41,641 nucleotides of DNA from assembly GCF_030063195.1 (NCBI RefSeq), contig NZ_JASISS010000027.1:1-41641 (forward strand). Direction: 5' to 3'. This DNA is from Cryobacterium sp. PH31-AA6. GTDB lineage: Bacteria; Actinomycetota; Actinomycetes; Actinomycetales; Microbacteriaceae. Numbering within the stretch: the first letter of the stretch is position 1; the number at the start of each line of letters is the position of its first letter. Made by a program: the position numbers and the translations under genes. Under the pieces are notes generated by a model. That model was not told where the DNA came from. It ran no database searches and saw only the letters and a program-made list of their open reading frames with translations. Shown here piece by piece: positions 1-6,490 of the stretch.

Positions 1-28
1 GCCGGCCTCGGGGGAGGCCGGCCCGTTT
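1..28 (+). terminator. Rho-independent-type terminator at the window edge
   Basis: A perfect 9-bp stem (1-9 with 14-22) closes a GGGG loop and is followed by CCGTTT. The short T run is on the plus strand, so it most likely ends a plus-strand gene lying before the window. It could also stop the helicase gene that converges on it from the right. Confidence 0.6.
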
Positions 29-64
29 CAGTGAGCTGGAGCGGGTGGACCGTGCGCGGGGTGG

Positions 65-1615
65 TTAGCCCTGGGCGCGGCGGGGAGCCGAGCGGCGTGC
101 GCCGCCGGTGGAGCCGCCGCCACGGACGAGCCCGCCGACCTGCAGGCCGCCGGAGCGCCCTGAACCCTGGCCCGAACGAGCCGCTCCGCCGTTCCCCTGC
201 GGGGAGTGGCTGCGACCGGATGCCGCGGGGCGGCCGGCGCGGTCCTGGCGGGCACCGCTGCCTGCGGCAACGGAGTCGCCACTGCGGCCTCCGCGGCCAC
301 CGTCACGGCCACCACGGCCGCCGCTGTCGCGTTCCTCGCGCTTGCGCTGGGCGTTGGCGCCCTGCGAGCGACCCCCCTGCGAGCGGCCGCCCTGCGACTG
401 GCGCTGCGGCTGCTCGGTGCGCGGAAGCGGCTTGACGTACTCGGCGACGTCACCGACGAGCGCGATGACGGCGGGGGATTCGGCGTTCACACGCTGCGGG
501 GTCACCTTGATGGCGGCCTTGCGCAGCAGCGCGTCGGTGTCGCGGCGCTGCTCCGGGAGAACGAGCGTGACGACGTCACCGGCGCTGCCGGCGCGGGCGG
601 TACGGCCCGAGCGGTGCAGGTATGCCTTGTGCTCGGCCGGCGGGTCAACGTGGATGACGAGTTCGATGTCGTCGACGTGCACGCCGCGGGCGGCGACATC
701 CGTGGCGACCAGCACGCTCACGTCGCCGGCGCTGAACGCGGCGAGGTTGCGGTCACGGGCCACCTGGGAGAGGTTGCCGTGCAGGTCGACGGCGGGGATG
801 CCTGCCTCGGTCAGCGCCTTGGCCAGCTTCTTGGCGTGGTGCTTGGTGCGCATGAAGAGGATGCGGCGGCCGGTGCCCGAGGCGAGCTTCTCGATCAGGG
901 CCTTCTTGGATTCGACGCCGTCGACCTCGAAAACGTGGTGGGTCATCGCGGAGACGTGGCTGGTGGCCTCGTCGACGGAGTGCAGGACCTCGTTGTGCAG
1001 GAAGCGGCGCACGATCTTGTCCACGCCGTTGTCGAGCGTGGCGGAGAACAGCAGACGCTGGCCGCTGTTGGGCGTCTTGTCGAGGATGCGGGTGACGACG
1101 GGCAGGAAGCCCAGGTCGGCCATGTGGTCGGCTTCGTCGAGCACGGTGATCTCGACGGCGTCGAGGCTCACGAAGCCCTGCTTCATCAGGTCCTCGAGGC
1201 GGCCGGGGCAGGCCACAACGATGTCGACGCCCGCCTTGAGGGCGGAAACCTGACGGCCCTGCGACACGCCACCGAAGATGGTCGTCGTGTTGAGGCCGTA
1301 GGCCTCGGCCAGCGGGGTGAGCGCGTTGGTGATCTGGGTGGCGAGCTCGCGGGTCGGCGCGAGGATCAGGCCGAGCGGGCGGCCCGGGCGGCGCTTGCCG
1401 CCGGACAGCTTGCCGCCGAGGCGGGCAACCATCGGCAGGGCGAAGGCGAGGGTCTTGCCCGAGCCGGTCTTGCCGCGGCCGAGCACGTCGCGGCCGTTCA
1501 GGGTGTCGGGCAGGGTGTCAACCTGGATGGGGAAGGGGCTGTCGATTCCCTGCGCCGTGAGAACGGCGACGAGGGGAGCCGGCACGCCGAGCGTGCCAAA
1601 GGAAGATTCAGACAA
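65..1615 (-). CDS. DEAD-box ATP-dependent RNA helicase
   Basis: Cytoplasmic RNA helicase that remodels RNA or RNA-protein complexes using ATP; the family acts in ribosome assembly, mRNA decay and cold adaptation. The 516-residue protein shows the motifs in order: Q motif around FPIQ (28-31), Walker A GRGKTGSGKT (46-55), PTRELA (87-92), PGR, DEAD (160-163), SAT (191-193), and HRSGRTARAG in the second RecA domain. The last 110 or so residues are rich in Arg, Gly, Ser and Gln with QGGRS repeats, a typical disordered RNA-binding tail. The start is TTG, chosen because GAAAGG lies 7-8 nt upstream and the next residues, SESSFGTLGV, lead directly into the domain. A TAGAGT hexamer at 1847-1842 could be the -10, implying a leader of about 220 nt, as in cold-inducible helicase genes (inference). 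The exact orthologue (RhlE, DeaD or other) is not resolved. Confidence 0.95.
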   Translation of the reverse strand: MSESSFGTLGVPAPLVAVLTAQGIDSPFPIQVDTLPDTLNGRDVLGRGKTGSGKTLAFALPMVARLGGKLSGGKRRPGRPLGLILAPTRELATQITNALTPLAEAYGLNTTTIFGGVSQGRQVSALKAGVDIVVACPGRLEDLMKQGFVSLDAVEITVLDEADHMADLGFLPVVTRILDKTPNSGQRLLFSATLDNGVDKIVRRFLHNEVLHSVDEATSHVSAMTHHVFEVDGVESKKALIEKLASGTGRRILFMRTKHHAKKLAKALTEAGIPAVDLHGNLSQVARDRNLAAFSAGDVSVLVATDVAARGVHVDDIELVIHVDPPAEHKAYLHRSGRTARAGSAGDVVTLVLPEQRRDTDALLRKAAIKVTPQRVNAESPAVIALVGDVAEYVKPLPRTEQPQRQSQGGRSQGGRSQGANAQRKREERDSGGRGGRDGGRGGRSGDSVAAGSGARQDRAGRPAASGRSHSPQGNGGAARSGQGSGRSGGLQVGGLVRGGGSTGGARRSAPRRAQG

Positions 1616-1883
1616 AGTGGTGCCTTTCGGGCATCAGATTCCACACATGGACCGACTTTCCGCATTGGCGGTGGCCGGAACCAGGAGGATTCACATGGCG
1701 AAGGTGCCGATGGGCACATCCGTTCGCCGTAAGAAAGTTTCATTTGCAAAATCCGGCCGGCCCAGTAAGAGGGCTGCCGGAGAAAGAAAGAAGAGGGCGT
1801 TCTACGACGCAGCAAACGCAACTACGCGTTCGCAAGGTCCTACTCTAGCGGATGCTGTCAAGCTGCAGCCTGAATGCGACCGC
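1616..1883. other. Gap between the helicase and DUF1684 genes; possible small basic ORF
   Basis: This 268-nt gap is the probable 5' leader of the helicase on the minus strand. On the plus strand AGGAGG at about 1684 sits 7 nt before an ATG at 1695. The frame begins MAKVPMGTSVRRKKVSFAK and stays very Lys/Arg-rich for about 35 residues. It has no stop until 2744, because it runs on antisense through DUF1684. I cannot delimit a gene, so the ORF is reported only as a possibility. Confidence 0.3.
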
Positions 1884-2525
1884 TCAGCCGGCGTTGACGG
1901 CCGGGTACAGCTCCCCGACGGGCACCTCGGCGGCGACGATGTTGCCGGCCTGGGGCAGCGGGCAGGCCCACATCGGGTCGTAGGCGCAGGAGGGGTTGTA
2001 GGCGAAGTTGAAGTCGAGCACGAGGGTGTCGTCGTCGGCTCCGGGCCCGAGGTCGGCGCCCTTGATGGTGTCGAGCAGGTAGCGCCCGCCACCGTAGGTT
2101 CCGCCCGGTCGCCCGGCGAGGCCGTCCTTCACGGGGAGGAAGAGCCCGCCGCCGTAGCTGGCGAGACGCCACAGGTCGATCGAGCCGAGGTAGGGCAGGC
2201 GCACCGTGCCGACGAGGTCGAACGGCACCGTGCCATCCGTGCCCGTGTCCACCCGGATGCGATGGGGCTGCTCGGCCCGGTGCACCTCCGCCTCGAACCG
2301 CCAGTCTGGGTCGTAGGCGGCGATGGGAAGCCCGGTGAATGCGGCCCGATCGTCGGGCATCAGCGGCGAGGCCGGATGCCCCGCGAACAGGTCGTCGCGG
2401 CCACTGCGCCACAGTTCGTGGCCGGCCGCGGGGTCCTGCGCGCTGAGCTGGCGCACGCCGCCATACAGGCCGAACACGCGGCGGCGCCAGTCGGCCACCT
2501 GCAGGGCGCCGAGGGAGCTGCTCAT
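1884..2525 (-). CDS. DUF1684 domain protein
   Basis: A 213-residue conserved protein of unknown biochemical function. The match to DUF1684 is from memory of its hallmark C-terminal half: GGGRYLLDTIKGAD, then LVLDFNFAYNPSCAYD and WACPLPQAGN, which form the compact family signature. The longer open frame upstream is low-complexity Arg/Pro sequence, so I start at the ATG giving MSSSLGALQVADWRR. This ATG overlaps the TGA of the preceding SRPBCC gene in the arrangement ATGA, so the two are probably co-transcribed and translationally coupled. No signal peptide or membrane segment is seen. Confidence 0.85.
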   Translation of the reverse strand: MSSSLGALQVADWRRRVFGLYGGVRQLSAQDPAAGHELWRSGRDDLFAGHPASPLMPDDRAAFTGLPIAAYDPDWRFEAEVHRAEQPHRIRVDTGTDGTVPFDLVGTVRLPYLGSIDLWRLASYGGGLFLPVKDGLAGRPGGTYGGGRYLLDTIKGADLGPGADDDTLVLDFNFAYNPSCAYDPMWACPLPQAGNIVAAEVPVGELYPAVNAG

Positions 2526-3100
2526 TCGGTGGCCTCGGCGGGGTCGGCCGAAGCGTCGGCGGGGTCGGCGGCGGCCTCCGCGGGGTCGGCGGCGGCATCC
2601 GCGGGCAGGTCGACCCCGAGGTCGAGTCGCCAGCCGGGCGCCAGCTGCTTGAGCCGGCGCATCCGCCACTGCCAGAGCGCCCAGAAGACGGGCCAGCTGG
2701 CCAGGGTCAGCGCGCCGGTGCGGAAGATGAGCTGGTCGCGGTAGAGGGTCTTTCCCGTTCCGGCCGGATCGGGGGAGACCGCCATCCGGTGGTCCCAGAG
2801 GGTGAGCGAGGCCAGCGCGCCGGAGACCCCACGGCCGGTGTCGCGGAGAATGCGCACCCCGTCCGTGCGCTTTGTCGCCATGGTGAGCCGGATCACCTGT
2901 TCGCCCATCGGCACCAGGCCGAGCGCGGTCAGGCTGACCGGATGATCGCCGGGCTCCCAGACGGTGGGGAACCCGCCGGCCTCGAGCGACGCCGCGTTCA
3001 CCACGGGGGAGCTCACCTCGCGGAAGACGGCCGGGCTGCGCAGGGCGCGCCAGGCGGCATCCGGTGAACAGTCAAGGATCTCTTTCAGCAGAACACGCAT
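2522..3100 (-). CDS. SRPBCC (START-like ligand-binding fold) family protein
   Basis: A 192-residue soluble protein. The N-terminus MRVLLKEILDCSPDAAWRAL and the later pattern of polar strands ending in a long basic helix (WPVFWALWQWRMRRLKQLA) resemble SRPBCC/polyketide-cyclase-like proteins that bind hydrophobic ligands; the ligand is unknown. The C-terminal 20 or so residues are an Asp/Pro/Ala-rich repeat (AADPAEAAADPADAS). The start at 3100 is 6 nt downstream of the hexamer CAGACT, which suggests a leaderless transcript rather than use of the adjacent GGGGG as a ribosome binding site. The gene ends in an ATGA overlap with DUF1684. An ATG at 3118 is a less likely start. Confidence 0.75.
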   Translation of the reverse strand: MRVLLKEILDCSPDAAWRALRSPAVFREVSSPVVNAASLEAGGFPTVWEPGDHPVSLTALGLVPMGEQVIRLTMATKRTDGVRILRDTGRGVSGALASLTLWDHRMAVSPDPAGTGKTLYRDQLIFRTGALTLASWPVFWALWQWRMRRLKQLAPGWRLDLGVDLPADAAADPAEAAADPADASADPAEATE

Positions 3101-3106
3101 CCCCCT

Positions 3107-3128
3107 AGTCTGTGGCATGCGGTACAAC
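3107..3128. promoter_or_regulatory. Compact divergent leaderless-type promoters
   Basis: CAGACT (minus strand, 3112-3107) lies 6 nt before the ATG at 3100. TACAAC (plus strand, 3123-3128) lies 7 nt before the GTG at 3136. Both spacings place the transcription start at or next to the start codon. No clear -35 elements are seen, and the two promoters would sit back to back in under 40 bp. Confidence 0.4.
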
Positions 3129-3135
3129 TGTGAGG

Positions 3136-3564
3136 GTGGCAATTCGATACTGGCTGGGCGTGGCGCCGCGTGAGCAGGTGCTCCGCGGGGTCTCGATGGG
3201 GCTCGCGCAGGCGAACCACGGGTCGCGCGGCGCGCTCGAAGACATGCGGGAATCCGATGGCGTGGTCTATTACTCGCCGAAGACCGACACCGAGGGGGAG
3301 ACCCTGCGCGAATTCACCGCGATCGGTTGGATCGCCGAGGGCGCGCCAGGGCAGGCCGACCAGCCCCGGTCCGGTGGCTACCGGCCGTGGCGGCACCCGG
3401 TCGACTACGACACGGATGCCGTTGCCGCGTCGATCCGCCCGCTGTTGACCGTGCTCGAATTCACCCGCGACGATCCCAACTGGGGCTACCAGCTCCGCCG
3501 AGGGCTGATCGAGATCTCCCGGCACGATTACGACCTGATCCGACGCCAGATGCGGCGTATCTAG
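3136..3564 (+). CDS. EVE domain-containing protein
   Basis: A 142-residue cytoplasmic protein matching the EVE fold (PUA-like), which is thought to read modified bases in RNA or DNA. Recognisable family features are the opening AIRYWLGVAPREQVLRGV, the NHG following it, DGVVYYSPKT, FTAIGWIAEG and the closing Asp/Trp region WGYQLRRGLIEI. The GTG at 3136 is preferred because the family usually begins two or three residues before RYW and because TACAAC is 7 nt upstream; GTG at 3130 is the alternative. It is divergent from the SRPBCC gene. A hairpin with a short T run follows the stop. Confidence 0.85.
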   Translation: MAIRYWLGVAPREQVLRGVSMGLAQANHGSRGALEDMRESDGVVYYSPKTDTEGETLREFTAIGWIAEGAPGQADQPRSGGYRPWRHPVDYDTDAVAASIRPLLTVLEFTRDDPNWGYQLRRGLIEISRHDYDLIRRQMRRI

Positions 3565-3588
3565 TCGGTCGTGTCCGGTCGCCCCGAT

Positions 3589-3629
3589 CCGATCCTCGCG
3601 TGACGAATAGGCGCAGGATCGGCTGTTTC
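3589..3629 (+). terminator. Probable terminator after the EVE gene
   Basis: CCGATCCT (3589-3596) pairs perfectly with AGGATCGG (3615-3622) across an 18-nt loop, followed by CTGTTTCG. The long loop and short T run make it a moderate rather than a classic terminator. Confidence 0.45.
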
Positions 3630-3657
3630 GCTACGGTAGCCTCGGCGCGACGTTGGC

Positions 3658-3663
3658 TAGACT
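3658..3663 (+). promoter_or_regulatory. Leaderless-type -10 element TAGACT
   Basis: TAGACT fits the actinobacterial TANNNT -10 and ends 7 nt before the ATG at 3671, so the mRNA would begin at the start codon. No ribosome binding site is present between them. Confidence 0.55.
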
Positions 3664-3670
3664 CGCCCAT

Positions 3671-4936
3671 ATGACAGGCGAACTCTGGTGGGTGCCCTCG
3701 GCCATAGTTCTCGGGGTGGTCTGCGTCGTCGTGGCGTTGCTGGTCGGACTGTCCCGGCGCCGGGCGAGGGCCCACGACCTCACAGTGGCGGCGGCCGCCG
3801 CCGAGCGATCCCGCGCCGCCGCGATCGCCCTGGTCCGCGCCGACGACCTGATCGAGGCCAACACCGACGAGCTCGCCTTCGCGCTCGCCCAATTCGGCGA
3901 AGCCGCCACCCGCGACTTCGCCGCCGCGCTCGCCCTGTCCACCCGGCAGCTGAGGGAAGCGTTCGCACTGCAGCAGAAGCTGGACGACGGCATCCCCGAC
4001 AGCGAGACGGAACGCCGCCGCTGGACCGAGCAGATCGCCCAGCTCGCCGACGAAGCCACCACCCGGCTCCAGGCGCAGAACCGCGATTTTTCGTCGCGCC
4101 GGAGCCTCGAGCGGGATGCGCCCCTGGTGCTCGAGAAGCTCCAGCGCCGCGTCGACCGGGTCGGCGACCGGGTGGCTGCGGGAGCCGCCAGCCTCGCCAG
4201 GCTTTCGCGCACCTACTCGGCGTCCGCGCTCGCCGTGATCGCCGAGAATGCGGGTCGGGCCCAGGCCGCGCTGAACGAGGCCCGCGCCGCCACGGCTGCC
4301 GCAGCGGCCCAGCTCGCGCTCGACGCGGCGCTGCCGGTGGGCGACCAGCTTCAGGCGGCCGAGCACGGACTCTTCCGGGCCGGCCAGTTGCTCGACGCGA
4401 TCGAGACCGGGGAAGACCGGCTGCACCTCGGTTTCGCTGGCCTGGCCCGCGCGTTCGACGCCGCCGACGCCGAACTGGCGGAGGCGCGCGCGTTGCGCGA
4501 CGCCCACGAGGAGCCCGACGCGCGCGGCGAGCTCAACCGGGTCATCGCCGAGGCCGATTCGGCGCTGGGCGAGCTGCGCAGTTCGGCGCGGCTCAGCGAC
4601 CCGGCCGCCGACCTCGCCCGGCTCCGGGAGGTCATGGACGGCCTGGACGTGATCCGCTCAGAGGCCCGGAACCGCCAGCTCCGCCTCGACAACGCCCGCG
4701 GAGCCCTCTCCGGTGCACTCCTGGCCGTGCGGAGTCAGCTCACCGTCACCCGTGACTTCATCACCGCGCACCGCGGACGCGTCGGCGCGGACGCGCGCAC
4801 CCGTCTGGCCGAATCCGAGCGCCGGCTCACCCTCGCCCTGGCCGAGGCAGACCCGGTCGCGGCGCTGGACGGCGCACGCCGCGCCATGACGCTGGCGACG
4901 GATGCCGACGCGCTGGCCCGGTTCGACGCGCGCTGA
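3671..4936 (+). CDS. Membrane-anchored long coiled-coil protein, resembling the C-terminal part of TPM-domain proteins
   Basis: A 421-residue protein with one N-terminal membrane segment (about residues 6-28, WWVPSAIVLGVVCVVVALLV), a basic RRRARAH stop-transfer, then about 380 residues of Ala/Leu/Arg/Glu-rich helix. Stretches such as ANTDELAFALAQFGEAAT, LDDGIPDSETERRRW and LERDAPLVLEKL resemble, from memory, the helical C-terminal half of actinobacterial TPM-phosphatase-domain proteins. Here the N-terminal TPM domain is absent. The helices should lie in the cytoplasm if the N-terminus is outside. The start is the ATG just after the leaderless TAGACT element; six upstream codons are in frame but lie across that element. 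Function is unknown; a structural role at the envelope is possible but unproven. Confidence 0.7.
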   Translation: MTGELWWVPSAIVLGVVCVVVALLVGLSRRRARAHDLTVAAAAAERSRAAAIALVRADDLIEANTDELAFALAQFGEAATRDFAAALALSTRQLREAFALQQKLDDGIPDSETERRRWTEQIAQLADEATTRLQAQNRDFSSRRSLERDAPLVLEKLQRRVDRVGDRVAAGAASLARLSRTYSASALAVIAENAGRAQAALNEARAATAAAAAQLALDAALPVGDQLQAAEHGLFRAGQLLDAIETGEDRLHLGFAGLARAFDAADAELAEARALRDAHEEPDARGELNRVIAEADSALGELRSSARLSDPAADLARLREVMDGLDVIRSEARNRQLRLDNARGALSGALLAVRSQLTVTRDFITAHRGRVGADARTRLAESERRLTLALAEADPVAALDGARRAMTLATDADALARFDAR

Positions 4937-4965
4937 ATTTTCCCCGGCATCCGTGCTCGGACCGA

Positions 4966-4971
4966 TATTCT
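4966..4971 (+). promoter_or_regulatory. Leaderless-type -10 element TATTCT
   Basis: TATTCT lies 6 nt before the GTG at 4978, placing the transcription start on the start codon. There is no Shine-Dalgarno sequence between them. Confidence 0.55.
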
Positions 4972-4977
4972 GGTCGG

Positions 4978-5568
4978 GTGAATGCCGCCGAGCCCCAGCA
5001 GAAGTACCAGGTCCGCTTCGACGTCGGCCTCGTCGGATTCCAGGCCCTCGCCGGGCAGGCCGACGTGGTCATCCTCGCCGACGCGCTTCCGCCAACGGGC
5101 TACGCGCAGGGCATCTCCACGCCGCTGGCGGCGCATCGGGTGATCGCGGTCGATCTCGGCACGGTGGCGCGCGTGGCCGATTGGGTGCTCGCCCGGCAGA
5201 CCGAGAAGGGCGACCGGTTCGCCGTCGCCGTCATCGCGGTGGGGGAGCGACGCAACGACGGCACCGCCCGGTTCGCGGTCGAGGACTTCCTCGTGGCGGG
5301 AGCGGTCATCGACGCTCTGGCGAGTCTGGGGATCGACCATGTTTCGCCGGAAGCGGCCTCGGCGGCGGCGAGTTTCACCGGTCTGCGGCAGGCGACCCGG
5401 CATCTGGTCACTGCCTCCGAGACGGCCCTGGCCCTCGTCGCCGACGGGCGCCAGGCGGAGGTGACGGCCGCCGTGGCGGCGCAGGGTGTGCACGGTGCCG
5501 GCCCCACGGCCGCCGACCGTGAACCGGCTGGGATTGTGCTGCTGCGGGAATTCACCTTTCCGGCCTGA
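4978..5568 (+). CDS. 2-phosphosulfolactate phosphatase (ComB)-like protein
   Basis: A 196-residue soluble protein whose opening YQVRFDVGLVGFQAL and the following ADVVILADAL match the ComB family layout. That family was defined by hydrolysis of 2-phosphosulfolactate in coenzyme M synthesis. Actinobacteria do not make coenzyme M, so the true substrate here is probably different (inference). The motif AVAVIAVGER in the middle and the AVEDFLVAGAVIDAL helix are family-typical. The start is GTG with no ribosome binding site but a TATTCT -10 just upstream, so a leaderless mRNA is likely. A hairpin follows the stop. Confidence 0.75.
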   Translation: MNAAEPQQKYQVRFDVGLVGFQALAGQADVVILADALPPTGYAQGISTPLAAHRVIAVDLGTVARVADWVLARQTEKGDRFAVAVIAVGERRNDGTARFAVEDFLVAGAVIDALASLGIDHVSPEAASAAASFTGLRQATRHLVTASETALALVADGRQAEVTAAVAAQGVHGAGPTAADREPAGIVLLREFTFPA

Positions 5569-5580
5569 CGTTGGGCGGAG

Positions 5581-5601
5581 TACGGCCGTTCCCCGGCCGT
5601 A
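5581..5601 (+). terminator. Hairpin after the ComB-like gene
   Basis: TACGGCCG (5581-5588) and CGGCCGTA (5594-5601) form a perfect 8-bp stem with a 5-nt loop, 13 nt after the stop codon. No T run follows, so it may weaken rather than end transcription into the DUF427 gene. Confidence 0.4.
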
Positions 5602-5648
5602 AACCGGTCGCCGCGTGGCACCGGCATCCGACTCAAGGAGAAGCTCCC

Positions 5649-5948
5649 ATGAAGGCAGTACTCAATGGCACCGTCATCGCCGAAGCGCCGCAGGAGGACC
5701 TCGTCAAGATCGAGGGCAACTGGTATTTCCCGCCGGCGGCGGTCAACTCCGACCTGTTGGTGAAGAGCCCCACCCAGTACACCTGCTCCTGGAAGGGCGA
5801 GTGCCAGTATTTCAGCGTGACGGACGGCGACTCCCTGATCGAGGACCGCGCGTTCAGCTACCCCGCCCCGCCCCGGGCATCCTTCGACCGGGTGGGACAG
5901 GACTACAGCAACTACGTGGCCTTCGCCCGAGACGTCACCGTCACCTAG
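5649..5948 (+). CDS. DUF427 domain protein
   Basis: A 99-residue protein. The pattern KAVLNGTVIAEA, VKIEGNWYFPPAAV, SPTQYTCSWKGECQYFSV and FSYPAPPRASFDRVGQDYSNYVAF is the compact DUF427 signature, a small beta fold of unknown activity. AAGGAG lies 8 nt before the ATG at 5649, fixing the start; the longer upstream frame has no support. Its TAG stop shares the tetranucleotide CTAG with the stop of the convergent SprT-like gene, so the two coding regions overlap by 4 bp with no room for a terminator. Confidence 0.9.
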   Translation: MKAVLNGTVIAEAPQEDLVKIEGNWYFPPAAVNSDLLVKSPTQYTCSWKGECQYFSVTDGDSLIEDRAFSYPAPPRASFDRVGQDYSNYVAFARDVTVT

Positions 5949-6490
5949 CGTCCAGCCGGGGCCGGGGCCGGGGCCGGGGCCGGGGCCGGTGCCGGTGCCG
6001 GTGCCGCAGCCGCGGCCGCGCGGCGGCGTGCGGCCGCGGTGATCTCCCGGCGCGTCCATTCGATCAGGTGCGCCCGGTTGAAGCCGCGGCCGCACAACCC
6101 GCACGCGAACGCGCGGGTCGGCTTCCGGTAACGGAAGTGGGTGTGGCCGGCCGGGCAGACGCCCACCCACGGTGCCAACTCGTCCGCGATCTCACCGTCG
6201 TGGGTGCGTTTGCCGTCGTAGCCGAGACTGTCGGCGATCGCCTTCCACTTCGGCCCGTGCCCGGCGCGCGGACCGGCGAGCGCGTGCGCGACCTCGTGCA
6301 GCAGGATCTGGTGCACCTCGTCGTCCTCGTAGCGCGCGGCCAGGTACCGCGACACCGTGATCCGGCGCACCGTGTAGTTGCACAGGCCGGCGCGCTTCTT
6401 GGCGTTGTCGAACGCGAAGGTCCAGCTCGGGTCGAGGTGCAGCACGATCAGGGCGTCGGCCCAGCGCCGCACCCGGTCGAGGTCCGCCAT
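5945..6490 (-). CDS. SprT-like zinc metalloprotease domain protein
   Basis: A 181-residue protein. HEVAHAL gives the HExxH zinc and catalytic motif, and a third ligand probably lies in the GHGPKWKA segment that follows, as in the SprT family, whose eukaryotic relative SPRTN cleaves DNA-protein crosslinks. CPAGH and CGLCGRGF form a C-terminal CxnC-CxxC zinc ribbon. The last 25 residues are an Ala/Pro repeat encoded by eight hexanucleotide units at 5958-6005 (GGGGCC or GGTGCC on the plus strand). The start ATG overlaps by one base the TGA of the upstream dehydrogenase gene (TGATG), so translation is probably coupled. The role in this cell is not known. Confidence 0.85.
   Translation of the reverse strand: MADLDRVRRWADALIVLHLDPSWTFAFDNAKKRAGLCNYTVRRITVSRYLAARYEDDEVHQILLHEVAHALAGPRAGHGPKWKAIADSLGYDGKRTHDGEIADELAPWVGVCPAGHTHFRYRKPTRAFACGLCGRGFNRAHLIEWTRREITAAARRRAAAAAAPAPAPAPAPAPAPAPAGR
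5958..6005. repeat. Eight tandem hexanucleotide units in the SprT-like gene
   Basis: Five GGGGCC units (5958-5987) are followed by three GGTGCC units (5988-6005) on the plus strand. They encode alternating Pro-Ala at the C-terminus of the protease. Copy-number change by slippage would lengthen or shorten the tail in frame. Confidence 0.9.
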
